In this document: piece by piece, positions 47,608 through 56,582 of the stretch | Layout of the letters: every line of letters starts with the position of its first letter | Position numbering within the stretch: position 1 is the stretch's first letter | Assembly (NCBI GenBank): GCA_039105265.1 | Contig: JAPFFF010000022.1 | Coordinates: 1,240,001 to 1,304,000, forward strand | From: Tritrichomonas musculus | Lineage: Eukaryota; Parabasalia; Tritrichomonadida; Tritrichomonadidae | DNA length: 64,000 nucleotides | Direction: 5' to 3' | Notes under the pieces: model-generated | Databases searched by the model: none | What the model saw: the letters and a program-made list of their open reading frames with translations, nothing else | Told to the model about the DNA's origin: nothing | Translations under genes and position numbers: made by a program

Positions 47608-48345
47608 TTACTGGTTGAATCTTATAAATTCAATACTTCCTTCACGTGTATTCACCAAAACAAAATCATGATTCTTCATTCGATTATATTGTCTCCACAA
47701 ATCTTCAAATTCAACTGGCATAACAACTTGTTGATATATGTAATTCAACTTCTGCCTTGAGAATCCATTGAAAATAAAGAATGAAGTACAATTATTCTTA
47801 TAATCTGTTGGAATCGCTTTGAAGAATTGAACGTTCACATAAACGATTGAATGTTTGTGTCTCAATTGAGTTATATAATTTGTGAAGTAAGCAGGTTTTA
47901 ACAATTTCGATTTAATGAAGTCTTCACACAGAATTATTGTATTTAATGGAACGTTTGGTTTTCCAAGTTTATTGATATTAAGGAATTGAAACATTTTTTC
48001 TAGTTTATCTTCATTAATCGTAATCCTACTTGTGCTGGAATATTTAATATATAATTCCTTCCATAAATCCAATTCTTTCAAATAAGCTTCAGCATTTGTG
48101 TCGGAAACAACTTTTACAGGTAAATTTATCAATTCGCGTTGAGCTTCAAATGTAGAATCATTTATAACTCCATTCTTGCTAATATACACAATTTGATGTA
48201 CATTTGACTCCTTCAATCGAGATATTTGAATTATATCTCTTAATACAATGTGCGATTAACCTTTACCCTGTGCTCCAACAATAATGTTTAGAGAATTATA
48301 ATTAGCATAGATTCCAGGACCAATTGGACGAATTGATTCTGACAT
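47608..48345 (-). pseudogene. Packaging ATPase locus (element C, broken)
   Basis: The start MSESIRPIGPGIYANYNS precedes a Walker-A-like VGAQGKG. Further on VVSDTNAEAYLKEL, a Walker-B-like NTIILCEDFIKSK and a TQLRHKHSIVYVNVQFFKAI segment parallel the element B ATPase (RRCRHTNITYFLLIQGWKGI). FNGFSRQKLNYIYQQ matches FPCFNKQQLLYIYSQ there. So it is the same FtsK/HerA packaging family. The locus is broken, about once. Confidence 0.75.
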
Positions 48346-48587
48346 TATTTTAGATTCATTTTTTTGTACGCTCGATTCATTTCAAAATCAATATCGAAGG
48401 GTTCCTCCGTTCCTCGGACTACGTCCCCCTGCGAAAGCAGGCGGAGGCAGCGAGTGCTCGCAGCTTTATTCATGACAGGCTTGATATACTGATGTTCTTC
48501 GTAATGTTCAAAATCTATGTCATCATCATAGTCAGAAGTATCTGAAAAAAATATTGTTTTGTAATCAAATTTGCTGGGTTTTAACAT
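48345..48587 (-). CDS. Small protein with in-frame GC-rich insertion (element C)
   Basis: 80 residues from MLKPSKFDYKTIFF. The first half is acidic (SDYDDDIDFEHYEEHQY). The part AASTRCLRLLSQGDVVRG is encoded by GC-rich hairpin DNA (about 48400-48470) that keeps the frame open, and EPFDIDFEMNRAYKKM follows. Its end touches the ATPase start. No domain recognised. The foreign-looking middle makes the ancestral protein probably shorter. Confidence 0.5.
   Translation of the reverse strand: MLKPSKFDYKTIFFSDTSDYDDDIDFEHYEEHQYIKPVMNKAASTRCLRLLSQGDVVRGTEEPFDIDFEMNRAYKKMNLK
48428..48461. repeat. GC-rich double hairpin inside a gene
   Basis: CCTGC/GCAGG with loop GAAA (48428-48441), then GCGAG/CTCGC with loop TG (48450-48461). 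Confidence 0.85.
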
Positions 48588-48590
48588 TTA

Positions 48591-48722
48591 TTATGAGTAA
48601 AGCTTCGAGCGCATCTCCTCTGTGAGTTTTGGGGGGTCATCTTCTTTGAAAATTGATATCAAAACACATAATTCAATAACATGAACAACCAAAATAGTTC
48701 CCAAAAGAATTTCAGAAATCAT
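48591..48722 (-). CDS. Small single-pass membrane protein candidate (element C)
   Basis: 43 residues from ATG 48722 (MISEILLGTILVVHVIELC). One clear hydrophobic helix of about 22 residues, then a charged tail (KEDDPPKLTEEMRSK). It is packed between two same-strand genes (4 bp before 48587 and 11 bp after 48733). Too short for a homology call. Membrane insertion is inferred from hydrophobicity only. Confidence 0.5.
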   Translation of the reverse strand: MISEILLGTILVVHVIELCVLISIFKEDDPPKLTEEMRSKLYS

Positions 48723-48732
48723 TTGAATAAAT

Positions 48733-49398
48733 TTAAACACATAAATTAAGTGAAATACCATATCGAACAAGTTGTGCATAAACATCATTGTAACCATATT
48801 TCAAATCATTTGATTTACCATCTTTTGTGACAAGAATTCGTTGAATTTCTAAATATTTGTTTTTGGAAACACATCCATTACAACCAGAATCTTCATCAAT
48901 AATAAGTTCAACTTTATCAGCATGTGTTAGTATTTTAATTAATTCCATCAATGAATTTGAGTGACAAACCAAGTAATTATTTACACGAAGTGGATTCAAT
49001 TCATAAATTGAAAGAAGTGTTTCTAAAAATTTGTTCTTGACAGTTAAGTCTTCAATCTCATTTCGGGCTTCGCCCTCAGCCACTATGTGGTTTCTCAAAT
49101 CGATGATACCCTTGTCTCGGACAATATTGCTTGTTTGAGGTTGAAATTGAGACTGTGAATTCTCCTCCGGTATAGTAAAATTTATATCCCTTGTTTGAGG
49201 AGTCATTCCTCCGCTTGTCGGAGGCTGCGAGAGCCAGCAGCTTTGGGGAATGTTTGGATAATAAACAGGTTGACTAATTGGTTGACCAACCGGTTGTGAA
49301 TTCGATGGTTTGATTTTGATTTCAACATTTGTATTCTGTTCCTGTTTTACAGAAGCATCATTTTCAGAACTTAATATTCTTGCTTTGTTAAGCGACAT
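48733..49398 (-). CDS. Conserved ARILSSE core protein (element C)
   Basis: 221 residues from MSLNKARILSSENDASVK (ATG 49398). Same block order as 33317-33958: ARILSSE with KQEQNT, Pro/Gln-rich middle, RGIIDL, KNKFLETLL, NPLRVNNYLVC, GCNGCVS, ILVTKDGKSNDLKYGYND. Two GC-rich insertions (49065-49090 and 49208-49241) are carried in frame and encode AEGEAR-like and QPPTSGG-like stretches that element B lacks. Function unknown. Conservation across both lineages argues for a core role. Confidence 0.7.
   Translation of the reverse strand: MSLNKARILSSENDASVKQEQNTNVEIKIKPSNSQPVGQPISQPVYYPNIPQSCWLSQPPTSGGMTPQTRDINFTIPEENSQSQFQPQTSNIVRDKGIIDLRNHIVAEGEARNEIEDLTVKNKFLETLLSIYELNPLRVNNYLVCHSNSLMELIKILTHADKVELIIDEDSGCNGCVSKNKYLEIQRILVTKDGKSNDLKYGYNDVYAQLVRYGISLNLCV
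49065..49090. repeat. GC-rich double hairpin inside the ARILSSE gene
   Basis: GGGC/GCCC with loop TTC (49065-49075), then CCAC/GTGG with loop TAT (49080-49090). Confidence 0.85.
49208..49241. repeat. Second GC-rich double hairpin inside the ARILSSE gene
   Basis: CCTCCG/CGGAGG with loop CTTGT (49208-49224), immediately followed by GCTGC/GCAGC with an 8-nt loop (49224-49241). Confidence 0.8.
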
Positions 49399-49431
49399 TT
49401 TCAACCAAAAAAACCTTTATTCGTAGATTAC

Positions 49432-49662
49432 TCAATCCTTGTTAGCTAATTCATTCAATTCGTTTTCCAATTTTTTTACTTTTTCCTTTAATGAATTAAT
49501 ATCTTCAATCAATGATTCCCGAACAGCAAGCCCACTGGAACCAAGCATTCCAGATTTGACATTATTTAGATGTTGCTTGTAATCATAACATTTTTCTTTG
49601 AGGGTTCGTTTGATACGTTTAAGTTCAGGAATCTCCTTCTTATATTCGTTTAATTCAGACAT
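49432..49662 (-). CDS. Small coiled-coil protein (element C)
   Basis: 76 residues. YKKEIPELKRIKRTLKEKC, SGMLGSSGLAVRESLIEDI, then a heptad-rich end (LKEKVKKLENELNELANK). Close homologue at 61804-62031, and a remnant near 63700-63750. Start codons of this gene and of the divergent gene at 49678 are only 15 bp apart. Role unknown; coiled coil suggests an oligomerising virion or scaffold protein. Confidence 0.7.
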   Translation of the reverse strand: MSELNEYKKEIPELKRIKRTLKEKCYDYKQHLNNVKSGMLGSSGLAVRESLIEDINSLKEKVKKLENELNELANKD

Positions 49663-49677
49663 TTAATCGAAGCAAAA

Positions 49678-49911
49678 ATGTCCTACGAACAAAAACGAAC
49701 CATTCACGATGATAAAAGAATGAATCACTACGATAGATTACAACTTAAAATGCAAAAAGAACGTACCAGAATTAATTCTGCACCAACTGTTAAGAAATAC
49801 GAGGATAAAGGAAGTATTCAACATGAACCTCAAGTATCAACAACAAAAAAATTGAATTTTCACACTTATTCATTAAATCATTCAGTTGTCCCTCGATGTG
49901 ATAAAATATAA
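49678..49911 (+). CDS. Small basic protein, HDDK family (element C)
   Basis: 77 residues: RTIHDDKRMNHYDRLQLKMQ, RINSAPTVKKYEDKG, HEPQ and a C-terminal SLNHSVVPR. Homologue in D at 62046-62279 (RTVHDDKHKNYFDRLQL, KINSAPTLK). Basic and Gln/Lys-rich, so possibly nucleic-acid binding (inference). It is divergent with the coiled-coil gene, 15 bp away, in both C and D. Confidence 0.7.
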   Translation: MSYEQKRTIHDDKRMNHYDRLQLKMQKERTRINSAPTVKKYEDKGSIQHEPQVSTTKKLNFHTYSLNHSVVPRCDKI

Positions 49912-49933
49912 ATATTTTGCCGGCGCCAAAGGT

Positions 49934-49977
49934 CAACGAAGTTGCCCGAGACCTTCGGGCTTACGCACGACGAAGTC
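49934..49977. repeat. GC-rich double hairpin with recurrent 30-mer
   Basis: CAAC/GTTG with loop GAA (49934-49944), CCCGA/TCGGG with loop GACCT (49945-49959). Bases 49948-49977 match 8511-8540 at 29 of 30 positions. Confidence 0.88.
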
Positions 49978-49997
49978 GGTCGAGGTGATGATAAAAT

Positions 49998-50483
49998 CTA
50001 AAATATTTGTTGATTAATATATTTGGCAATCTGATTTACAGTATTGGTTAATTCAGCAATTTTTTTATCTAATGCTGTGAATTTGAGTTCATAGCTTTGT
50101 TTCAAATCTTTAATCATGCTTTGACATGCTGGAAGTTCTTCGAACATGGCACTTCGTGACAGCACAGCTGTTAGTTCATTCTTAAGATTCTCAATATCAG
50201 CTTTAATAACATCTTGTTCAAGTTCTTTCAATTCATTAGTTTTGACAACTTTCTTTAAAAATATATCTCCCCCAACTCGTTTTGTACCTTCTTTTTGACA
50301 ATTCTTTTTTGTGATTCTGTATTCAACACCATCTGGTGTAACAATTTTGTAAACCCAATTTAGAAATTGAGTTGTCTGGTTGTTCATGTCATCTTTGTGT
50401 TTCTGATAGTACAGATTGAACTCCTCAATTGATTTAAAATTCTTTATTTCAGTAGTAATTTCATTAATTACTTTCAAATCCAT
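49998..50483 (-). CDS. LNK-YRIT coiled-coil protein (element C)
   Basis: 161 residues. FKSIEEFNLYYQKHKDDM, QTTQFLNWVYKIVTPDGVEY, RITKKNCQKEG, then a long coiled coil (about 85-160). Nearly the same layout as 62238-62714 and clearly related to 23034-23435. It lies between the HDDK gene and the pVI-like gene. A virion or assembly role is likely from context, but no function is known. Confidence 0.7.
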   Translation of the reverse strand: MDLKVINEITTEIKNFKSIEEFNLYYQKHKDDMNNQTTQFLNWVYKIVTPDGVEYRITKKNCQKEGTKRVGGDIFLKKVVKTNELKELEQDVIKADIENLKNELTAVLSRSAMFEELPACQSMIKDLKQSYELKFTALDKKIAELTNTVNQIAKYINQQIF

Positions 50484-50512
50484 TTAAATAAAAAAATACA
50501 ATTTAATCATTT

Positions 50513-50776
50513 TCATGCTACTTCATCAATTAAACTTTTACCAATTTTAAGACCTTTGTCAGCAAAATTTAATCCTGTATCAATTGCTCTAACAGCATCA
50601 CCAGTAAGAGGTATTTCACCCAAAACAGGTTTTACAGCATTAGTTACTCTTTTACCAACTTCAACAACTTTGGGAAGTGCTTTACCAACCTTAGTTGCAA
50701 CATTCTTTATTTTATTACCTACAGATTTAAAAGCGTTTTTCATTTTTTTGAAGATTCCGATACCCATTGTTTTCAT
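50513..50776 (-). CDS. pVI-like basic/hydrophobic protein (element C)
   Basis: 87 residues from MKTMGIGIFKKMKNAFKS (ATG 50776). Basic amphipathic N-terminus (KKMKNAFKSVGNKIKNVATK), ALPKVVEVGKRVTNAVKPVL, then GDAVRAIDTGLNFADKGL. Homologue in D at 62751-63008. Layout as in 23487-23801. Divergent from the capsid locus with 41 bp between starts. Inferred minor capsid or membrane-active protein. Confidence 0.65.
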   Translation of the reverse strand: MKTMGIGIFKKMKNAFKSVGNKIKNVATKVGKALPKVVEVGKRVTNAVKPVLGEIPLTGDAVRAIDTGLNFADKGLKIGKSLIDEVA

Positions 50777-50817
50777 TACGAAAAAAGACCCATAATAGTA
50801 CTTTTTTTGTTTATCAA

Positions 50818-52827
50818 ATGTTGTATCGCAACGAAAGAGCACATAATTACAAAATTGAAGCAGGAAACGTTCTTGATACATTTAATAAGATGCGTGAAAT
50901 GATTAATACTAATGATGGTACACGCTCATTTTCATTCAGAACTGTTGATTGTCATAACCAACCTGCACCATTTCATCAAGGACAATATTCTCAAATCTCA
51001 TTAACGCATCCAGACCATTTCATATCTGATGTTGATAAAGGATTCTTAACATTTCATGTCAAATTGGATTTACAATTGAATACTGATTTAGCTAAATTAC
51101 AACAAATTGATGACCCAAATAACTTCTACAAATTATTCGTCGGATTTAAATCTTCAAATCAATTATTCGACAGATTGGAAATTCTTCATAATAATGTAAA
51201 TGTTGGATATCAGCAAAATGAATGTGTTCGCGAAGGATTTTTATACTCTGCTGTGAAACCAGAAACTGAAAAAAAGCGAAGACGATTTGTTCATTCACTT
51301 TGGGAAAATGTTTCAAATTATTCGCAAACTGTTGCAGGTACTTATGTTAACCTAAATTCATTCAAATCTAATGGTAAATCACAAGTTGAATTTGATTTGA
51401 ACGTTCCATTTGATGATTTACTTGCCCTTCAAGCTTTCGATTTATTCCCAAATGGAATCATAGGCGATTTATCAATTCGTTTCCAAGTAACTCCTGCAGG
51501 ATTAGTTTGGGCAGCAATTGACCCTTATACTGTTGCTGAAACAAAGGCTTATCTTGAAGATAATGATTTTGTTACATCTGCTGAATTAGAACGATTGAAA
51601 GAAATTAAAGCTCGCGGTCATTTGAAACATCAATTTACACAAATTGGTAATGAAGCTATTATACCAGGACCTGGAACTCCATCTCCAGACCCATCTCCTG
51701 AACCAACTCCAGACCCATCTCCCGAACCAACTCCAACACCTGTTAAATACAAGATTCAATATCGAATTGGTGAACAATGGGATGAAGATGATGGAACAGG
51801 TTATTCTGATATTCTTACTGATTTGGAATTCAATTTCAGTTACACAAAGGAAGAATTTGAAGAATTTGGACTCCAACCAGGTGCAACTGATGAAGAAATT
51901 TGTGTTCATAATCCTGCTGTAACATTACCTCCATTAAATCATTCTGACAAGAATGGAAGATATTATGCTTGGCAAATTGTTAAAACACCAATTGTTTCTG
52001 CTAAACAAACTCTTCAATCAATTCATGATGCTAAATCACAACTTCACAACGAAACATATTCATCACAGAAAGCTACATTAACTGTAAACAGAATGACAAT
52101 CACATTATGTAAATCAAATATGCAAGGCTATGGTGTATGTGAATCTACTCGCAGAGGTATTGAAAATATATTACGTGAATGAATTATAATCCCATCTCAG
52201 AAAGTTGATTACCATTCATTCCCAATTGCTCCTGCTGCAAATGGAATTAAGTCAACATTGAATATTCCATTAATTAATGTTACAACAATGTCAATTATGT
52301 TTCCAAAGCATCATAATGACCTCACTGTTTTCGAAAATCCAGTATATCAAAATTGTTATCTCAATATTGGCGGAAAGAACTTCCCTGATGAAAATGTTTC
52401 AACAATTGGTGCAAGATTCTTTGAGAATCAATTAACCGCTGGAGACCTTGATGCAATCACATTACAATGCACTAAAGAATTTGAGGACTCAATGACTATG
52501 CCAAAGAATGATGCAAACGGAGTTCGCTACAAGAATACTTTAAGTGATGCTTCTAGCTTTGTTTTCAATATTCAAACTGAACGTTCATCTGCTGGTTATT
52601 GTTATGATGGTTTGGATGGTGGATTTGGTAACATTCAGGTTCAAGTAAATGGTCAACCAATATATACAGGACCAAATGATACATATTATAATGTTAATGA
52701 AGAAGGTACAGTACATCCACCCCCAACACAATTATGGCTCACAAGAGATACCTATTTCAAACTCTCACTTAACGGTTTAGAGTACATCGATGATGAATCC
52801 CCAGCTGGTTCACAAGTAAATGCATAA
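50818..52827 (+). pseudogene. Major capsid protein locus with Pro-rich linker insert (element C, broken)
   Basis: Starts MLYRNERAHNYKIEAGN, the same as the capsid start in D. SFSFRTVDCHNQPAP, LWENVSNYSQTVAGTYVNL and PFDDLLALQAFDLFPNG in the first part; AGYCYDGLDGG, NDTYYNV and PPPTQLWLTRDTYF in the last part match the element B capsid protein. Between the two jelly-roll halves (about residues 281-400) there is a linker of PxPDPSPEPTPDPSPEPTP type and a short beta-rich domain that B lacks, so this capsid carried a loop decoration. The locus is broken, about once. Confidence 0.8.
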
Positions 52828-52890
52828 AATTGTATGATTTGATTTGAGATATTTTTTTTTGCACTTGATTTGGGTCCTTTTCGATAATAA

Positions 52891-54084
52891 ATGTCGAAAA
52901 CTAAATCTCTCAGAATTTATGATAAAGAATATCCTTCATTATTGAAATACCCATTCAAATCGAAATACAAATACGTTGAAACTGATTTGCAACCTGTTTT
53001 CAAGAATAACATTAAAACAGAACCTTTCATACCTGATTTCAAACTCAAAGCATGCAAAAAAATGTCAAAACCAAATTTCTCAAATGAACCAGGATGTTGG
53101 GAAGCAGATTTGATGTTCTCACATTATTATTCAGATGTTGAACATCCAATTAAACAAGAGCAAATATATCTTGTTTTGATAAATGTGAATACTAGATATC
53201 TAATTGTGGAACCAATGTCAAATAAAAGTGAAATAGCCAAAACTTTAAAACGAGTTGTTGAAATGAATCCTAAGTTTGAATTTCGAACAATCAAATGTGA
53301 TGGTGAATCTGGATTTGGTAGTTTAATAGATGAATGTATTGTATTGAAAGATAATATAAAAGTAATTCTTAAAACAGATATCTCGAATGATTTACAAGAA
53401 GCATACAATTATAAACCAGAGTTACGAAATCAAATTAGAAATGAAATATTGTTCAATAATCCCCGAAGGGGCTTAGAGCCTGCGCATAATAATTTGAAAA
53501 CGTTAATAGCATTTTTGAAAAAAAGTGGATATAAAAATGTTATCAAGTCACCAATCTCAAAAATTGAGTTGAAAATTGACGATATCAATGATTATTATCC
53601 AGTCAAATTTGTAATTAATTCTTCCCCTTACGCTCTCGCTCATAAAAATGTTGATTCTGTAATTAGAACTCTTATAAATGCCTTCGGATTAGATGAAAGA
53701 AGAATTGCTGTTTATAATCTCATGAGACAAATGGTGAACTTCTATAATAACACTCCTCACAATTCATTAAGATTTCGGAATTATGATTATAATGAAGATG
53801 AATTATCTGAATATCAAGGTTCTGGATTAGTTCCACCAACAAAATGGATATATTATTCTCCAGTTCAAGTTCAAAACAATGTTGATTTGGAATGGAGGTA
53901 TATTCGAATGATGAAAATGAAATTGAGAAAGATAAATGACAAACAGAAGTTGAAAGGCTTGCTCTCATACAAACGTGGTAACATAATTTTGATACATCTT
54001 GACAGAGGTAAGACCCAAAAAAAGCAAGGCTTTTTTTTGTTCTTGCTCTCATACAAATGTAGGCAAGGCTTTTTTTGTTCTTGA
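52891..54084 (+). CDS. rve-type integrase (element C)
   Basis: 397 residues. GCWEADLMFSHYY (about 70), IKCDGESGFGS (about 136) and KNVDSVIRTLINAFG (about 256) give the acidic catalytic positions of an rve core, and YNNTPHNSLRF the conserved tail. The spacing between the second and third site is longer than in B, and a CCCCGAAGGGG hairpin (53461-53471) lies in that interval. The C-terminus is made of a low-complexity repeat (about 53957-54084, GCAAGGCTTTTTTTG units) instead of the SH3-like end seen in B. Family role: insertion of Polinton DNA. Whether the copy was active is not decidable. Confidence 0.8.
   Translation: MSKTKSLRIYDKEYPSLLKYPFKSKYKYVETDLQPVFKNNIKTEPFIPDFKLKACKKMSKPNFSNEPGCWEADLMFSHYYSDVEHPIKQEQIYLVLINVNTRYLIVEPMSNKSEIAKTLKRVVEMNPKFEFRTIKCDGESGFGSLIDECIVLKDNIKVILKTDISNDLQEAYNYKPELRNQIRNEILFNNPRRGLEPAHNNLKTLIAFLKKSGYKNVIKSPISKIELKIDDINDYYPVKFVINSSPYALAHKNVDSVIRTLINAFGLDERRIAVYNLMRQMVNFYNNTPHNSLRFRNYDYNEDELSEYQGSGLVPPTKWIYYSPVQVQNNVDLEWRYIRMMKMKLRKINDKQKLKGLLSYKRGNIILIHLDRGKTQKKQGFFLFLLSYKCRQGFFCS
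53461..53471. repeat. CCCC-GAA-GGGG hairpin inside the integrase gene
   Basis: Four G:C pairs around a 3-nt loop, in frame, encoding the NPRRG part of the stretch between the second and third catalytic positions. Confidence 0.8.
53957..54084. repeat. Direct repeats at the 3' end of the integrase gene
   Basis: GCAAGGCTTTTTTTGTTCTTG occurs twice in slightly varied form, and TTGCTCTCATACAAA twice, in alternating order. Confidence 0.75.
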
Positions 54085-54129
54085 AAACAAAAAATGTTGA
54101 CAAATGAGATAAAAAAAGATGTTTACTCA

Positions 54130-54471
54130 ATGAAGCAACCAAATACAAAACGTTATTTTCATACTCAAGATAAAGAATTTACTTTACCAAGTGAATTTGT
54201 ATCAAGTCGAAATAAGAAATTTATTGTTGTACAGTATGTTGGAGCAATTGTTAAAGATACTCTTGTTGGAGATTTGATGGTTCACTCTGATATTGTACAA
54301 CAAGATGGTTATTGTGATTGTTTCATTATGTTAGCAAACAGACGTCGATCTAAATATCGAAAATATGAGTTTCTTGGTCATGAACGTAATTTTAAAATTT
54401 GGTTCACAGATTTATATGGGAACTCAATTGAACCATCTGCTTTTGTAATGAGTTGCCTATTAATCTTTTAA
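54130..54471 (+). CDS. Conserved small beta-rich virion protein candidate (element C)
   Basis: 113 residues from MKQPNTKRYFHTQDKE (ATG 54130, chosen by alignment with element B and a TTTACTCA leader). Blocks EFVSSRNKKFIVVQYV, LVGDLMVHSDIVQQDGYCD and FKIWFTDLYGN match 26198-26557. Follows the integrase by 45 bp. Probably a penton-type or other minor capsid protein. This is inference from conservation and strand pattern. Confidence 0.6.
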   Translation: MKQPNTKRYFHTQDKEFTLPSEFVSSRNKKFIVVQYVGAIVKDTLVGDLMVHSDIVQQDGYCDCFIMLANRRRSKYRKYEFLGHERNFKIWFTDLYGNSIEPSAFVMSCLLIF

Positions 54472-54539
54472 ATAGGTTTTTTTGTTTGCCAGGCACCAAA
54501 TAGCCATTTAGGCCTTATTATTTTTGTTCCAAATGAAAA

Positions 54540-55727
54540 ATGATACGTAAAACAAAGGATGAAAATAAAGAAGTATTAACAGCAGAACAAGAATCTAATT
54601 TAATTGATAAGGATGCAATTATTCTAGATAGAACTCACACATTATATTCATATATTGATAAAAAAGATAAGAAAGTTTACTTCTATTTGAGTAGTAATTA
54701 TCAAGATTTATTTGTTTTTATGGAAGGTGATAATATATTGTTAAATTTACCTAAGAAAGTTGATATGAATACAAAAATGAACATCTTAGATAATAAACGT
54801 CCTTATTTAAAAAGAAAATTTGTCATTTCTATTGAAATTGGTTCCAAAATTGGAAATACAGATATTAAATTTGTTGAAAGATGGTTTGATGAACTAAATA
54901 AATCATATATTGTATTAATGGAAGATTGTGGATATAAATATGCTATTAAAGAAACAAATAATTTCTGTTTTGAATTAGATTCCGAAGGAGATGTAAATAG
55001 AAAAATCAAACCACTTCCGTTACACATATTTCTTTGTTTCAAACCTGAAACTTTTATGAATGAATGGAATCGTGTTGAATTACGAAATTTGGATGAGGAA
55101 GCTGATTTAAAAAAATTTAAATATGAATTTCAAAATTGGCATTACCATTTTCCTGTTATTAATGTATTTAAATCTAATTATGTAAGTCCATTATTAAAAG
55201 TCCATTTTAATGAAACTCCTGAAAGCCTTGAACCATTAATGGATATTTCAGAAAATGATAATGATGGTAAATATGAAACAAGTAATGTCGATATCAATAA
55301 TAAATATGATTATGATGAAATAAGACCTAAAAAAATATATCCTCCAGTTCCATCTATGTTACGGGATTTGGATAAAGAATCCGAGCAAATATCTGCCAAA
55401 AATGAGAGCACGACTACAATGAAACCAGATGTTGAGACATTACCGAGCTCTATTTTCAGCAATGTAGCGACCTCAAATACATGGATGAAACCTCAAAGCT
55501 TTGTACAACAAAATCCTAATAACTTTAGTCCAATGAATTTCTTTCAACCCACAACATTTAATATGCCAACAGGTACTAATTTTAATTTTAATGCAGAGCC
55601 AAAAAAATCATCTTTAACTAGTGAAACAAATAATGCAACCAATGGAAACTTACCAAAGATAAATGAAAGTAAGTCAGAAAACAAACCAAAAACACATATA
55701 TCAACTTTCAGATTACCAAAAAAATAA
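54540..55727 (+). CDS. Unknown 395-residue protein
   Basis: MIRKTKDENKEVLTAEQESN start. Residues 1-240 look globular (TLYSYIDKKDKKVYFYLSSN, FVISIEIGSKIGNTDIKFVE). Residues 240-395 are low-complexity Asn/Ser/Pro-rich (NPNNFSPMNFFQPTTFNM), ending in a basic FRLPKK. No domain I can name and no homologue in the window. It converges with the DxNGD locus, 18 bp apart. A virion or DNA-binding role is only a guess. Confidence 0.55.
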   Translation: MIRKTKDENKEVLTAEQESNLIDKDAIILDRTHTLYSYIDKKDKKVYFYLSSNYQDLFVFMEGDNILLNLPKKVDMNTKMNILDNKRPYLKRKFVISIEIGSKIGNTDIKFVERWFDELNKSYIVLMEDCGYKYAIKETNNFCFELDSEGDVNRKIKPLPLHIFLCFKPETFMNEWNRVELRNLDEEADLKKFKYEFQNWHYHFPVINVFKSNYVSPLLKVHFNETPESLEPLMDISENDNDGKYETSNVDINNKYDYDEIRPKKIYPPVPSMLRDLDKESEQISAKNESTTTMKPDVETLPSSIFSNVATSNTWMKPQSFVQQNPNNFSPMNFFQPTTFNMPTGTNFNFNAEPKKSSLTSETNNATNGNLPKINESKSENKPKTHISTFRLPKK

Positions 55728-55745
55728 AACAGATTAAATATTTTT

Positions 55746-56582
55746 TTATACTTCAGCTTCAGAATCATCATCGTCAGATTCAACATTAGCTAGTTTTTCA
55801 TCAGTTCTTGATTTAATATATGTTTTGTCACGATAATCATCATACAATGATTTATGCAAATTTTTAACTTCAATGTAATTTCCGCCAACATTCAAATTAA
55901 TATGTTTATCAATATTTGAACCAAAGTGTTCTCGTAATTGTTTCTTTTCTTCTTTAGTCAATTTATTTTCCAATATTTCCCGTGCTAATTGTGTAAATCG
56001 TTCTTTCTTTTCTTCTGTATATCCAAGTCCAACGTTAATTATTAGTTCAATTGTTTGGGATAATATTTTTCCTAATCGTTCTGATATTTCAGCTGAACCA
56101 TTTATTTCACCGCCAATTGGGATAACATCTTTCATATTAGTATTATAATCTTCTTGAATCTTAAGACCTAATTCAGAATTTACTGCTTTTGAGTGTACTT
56201 TTTTATATTTAACCCATTCATTCCAATTATTACATTCATGTGTTTTCATTGCTTGCAATTCATATTGTAAAATAAATACAGCAGTACATGTTTTTAAGTA
56301 ACTGAATAAACACTTCAATGGTTCCATAAATTGATATTCTCCATGTTGTTCATCATCTCCAAACATATTAAAGAGTGCTAATTGCCATATTTTTGAAAAG
56401 ATTGAACTCCATAATCCTCTTGCATTAAGTTTGGTGCTGACTTTGGGTTTAGATAAACCAACCTTCTGATAAGCATTAACTGCTTTAATGAACTTTTCAT
56501 CATATTTAGTCTTGATTTTACCAGCATCCCATTGTTTTTGTTCATAATTCCATGTTTTAGTAGTGTCAGTAAGATTTTTCAT
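55746..56582 (-). CDS. DxNGD locus, second open frame
   Basis: 278 residues. WNYEQKQWDAGKIKTKYDEK, ARGLWSSIFSKIWQLALFNMF, then a long helical part ending in an acidic tail (NVESDDDDSEAEV). It follows the DxNGD-bearing frame on the minus strand, as 21709-22131 follows 20548-21588 in element B, so I assign it to the same structural locus. The locus is broken about once. Function in the particle unknown. Confidence 0.55.
   Translation of the reverse strand: MKNLTDTTKTWNYEQKQWDAGKIKTKYDEKFIKAVNAYQKVGLSKPKVSTKLNARGLWSSIFSKIWQLALFNMFGDDEQHGEYQFMEPLKCLFSYLKTCTAVFILQYELQAMKTHECNNWNEWVKYKKVHSKAVNSELGLKIQEDYNTNMKDVIPIGGEINGSAEISERLGKILSQTIELIINVGLGYTEEKKERFTQLAREILENKLTKEEKKQLREHFGSNIDKHINLNVGGNYIEVKNLHKSLYDDYRDKTYIKSRTDEKLANVESDDDDSEAEV

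Larger units (their letters stand above)
38650..54480. mobile_element. Element C: broken Polinton
   Basis: The left terminus AGTAGTATATGTATG at 38650 and an inner AACCAAGCTCAAAA match the style of the TIR of A. Contents: pPolB locus (interrupted by a MULE-like element), KilA-N gene, two small genes, ATPase locus, several small genes including the ARILSSE protein, LNK-YRIT protein and pVI-like protein, capsid locus, integrase and the small beta-rich gene. No matching right TIR was found, so the right limit is approximate. It may extend to about 58786. Broken, with one insertion and about three further breaks. More decayed than B. Confidence 0.8.
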
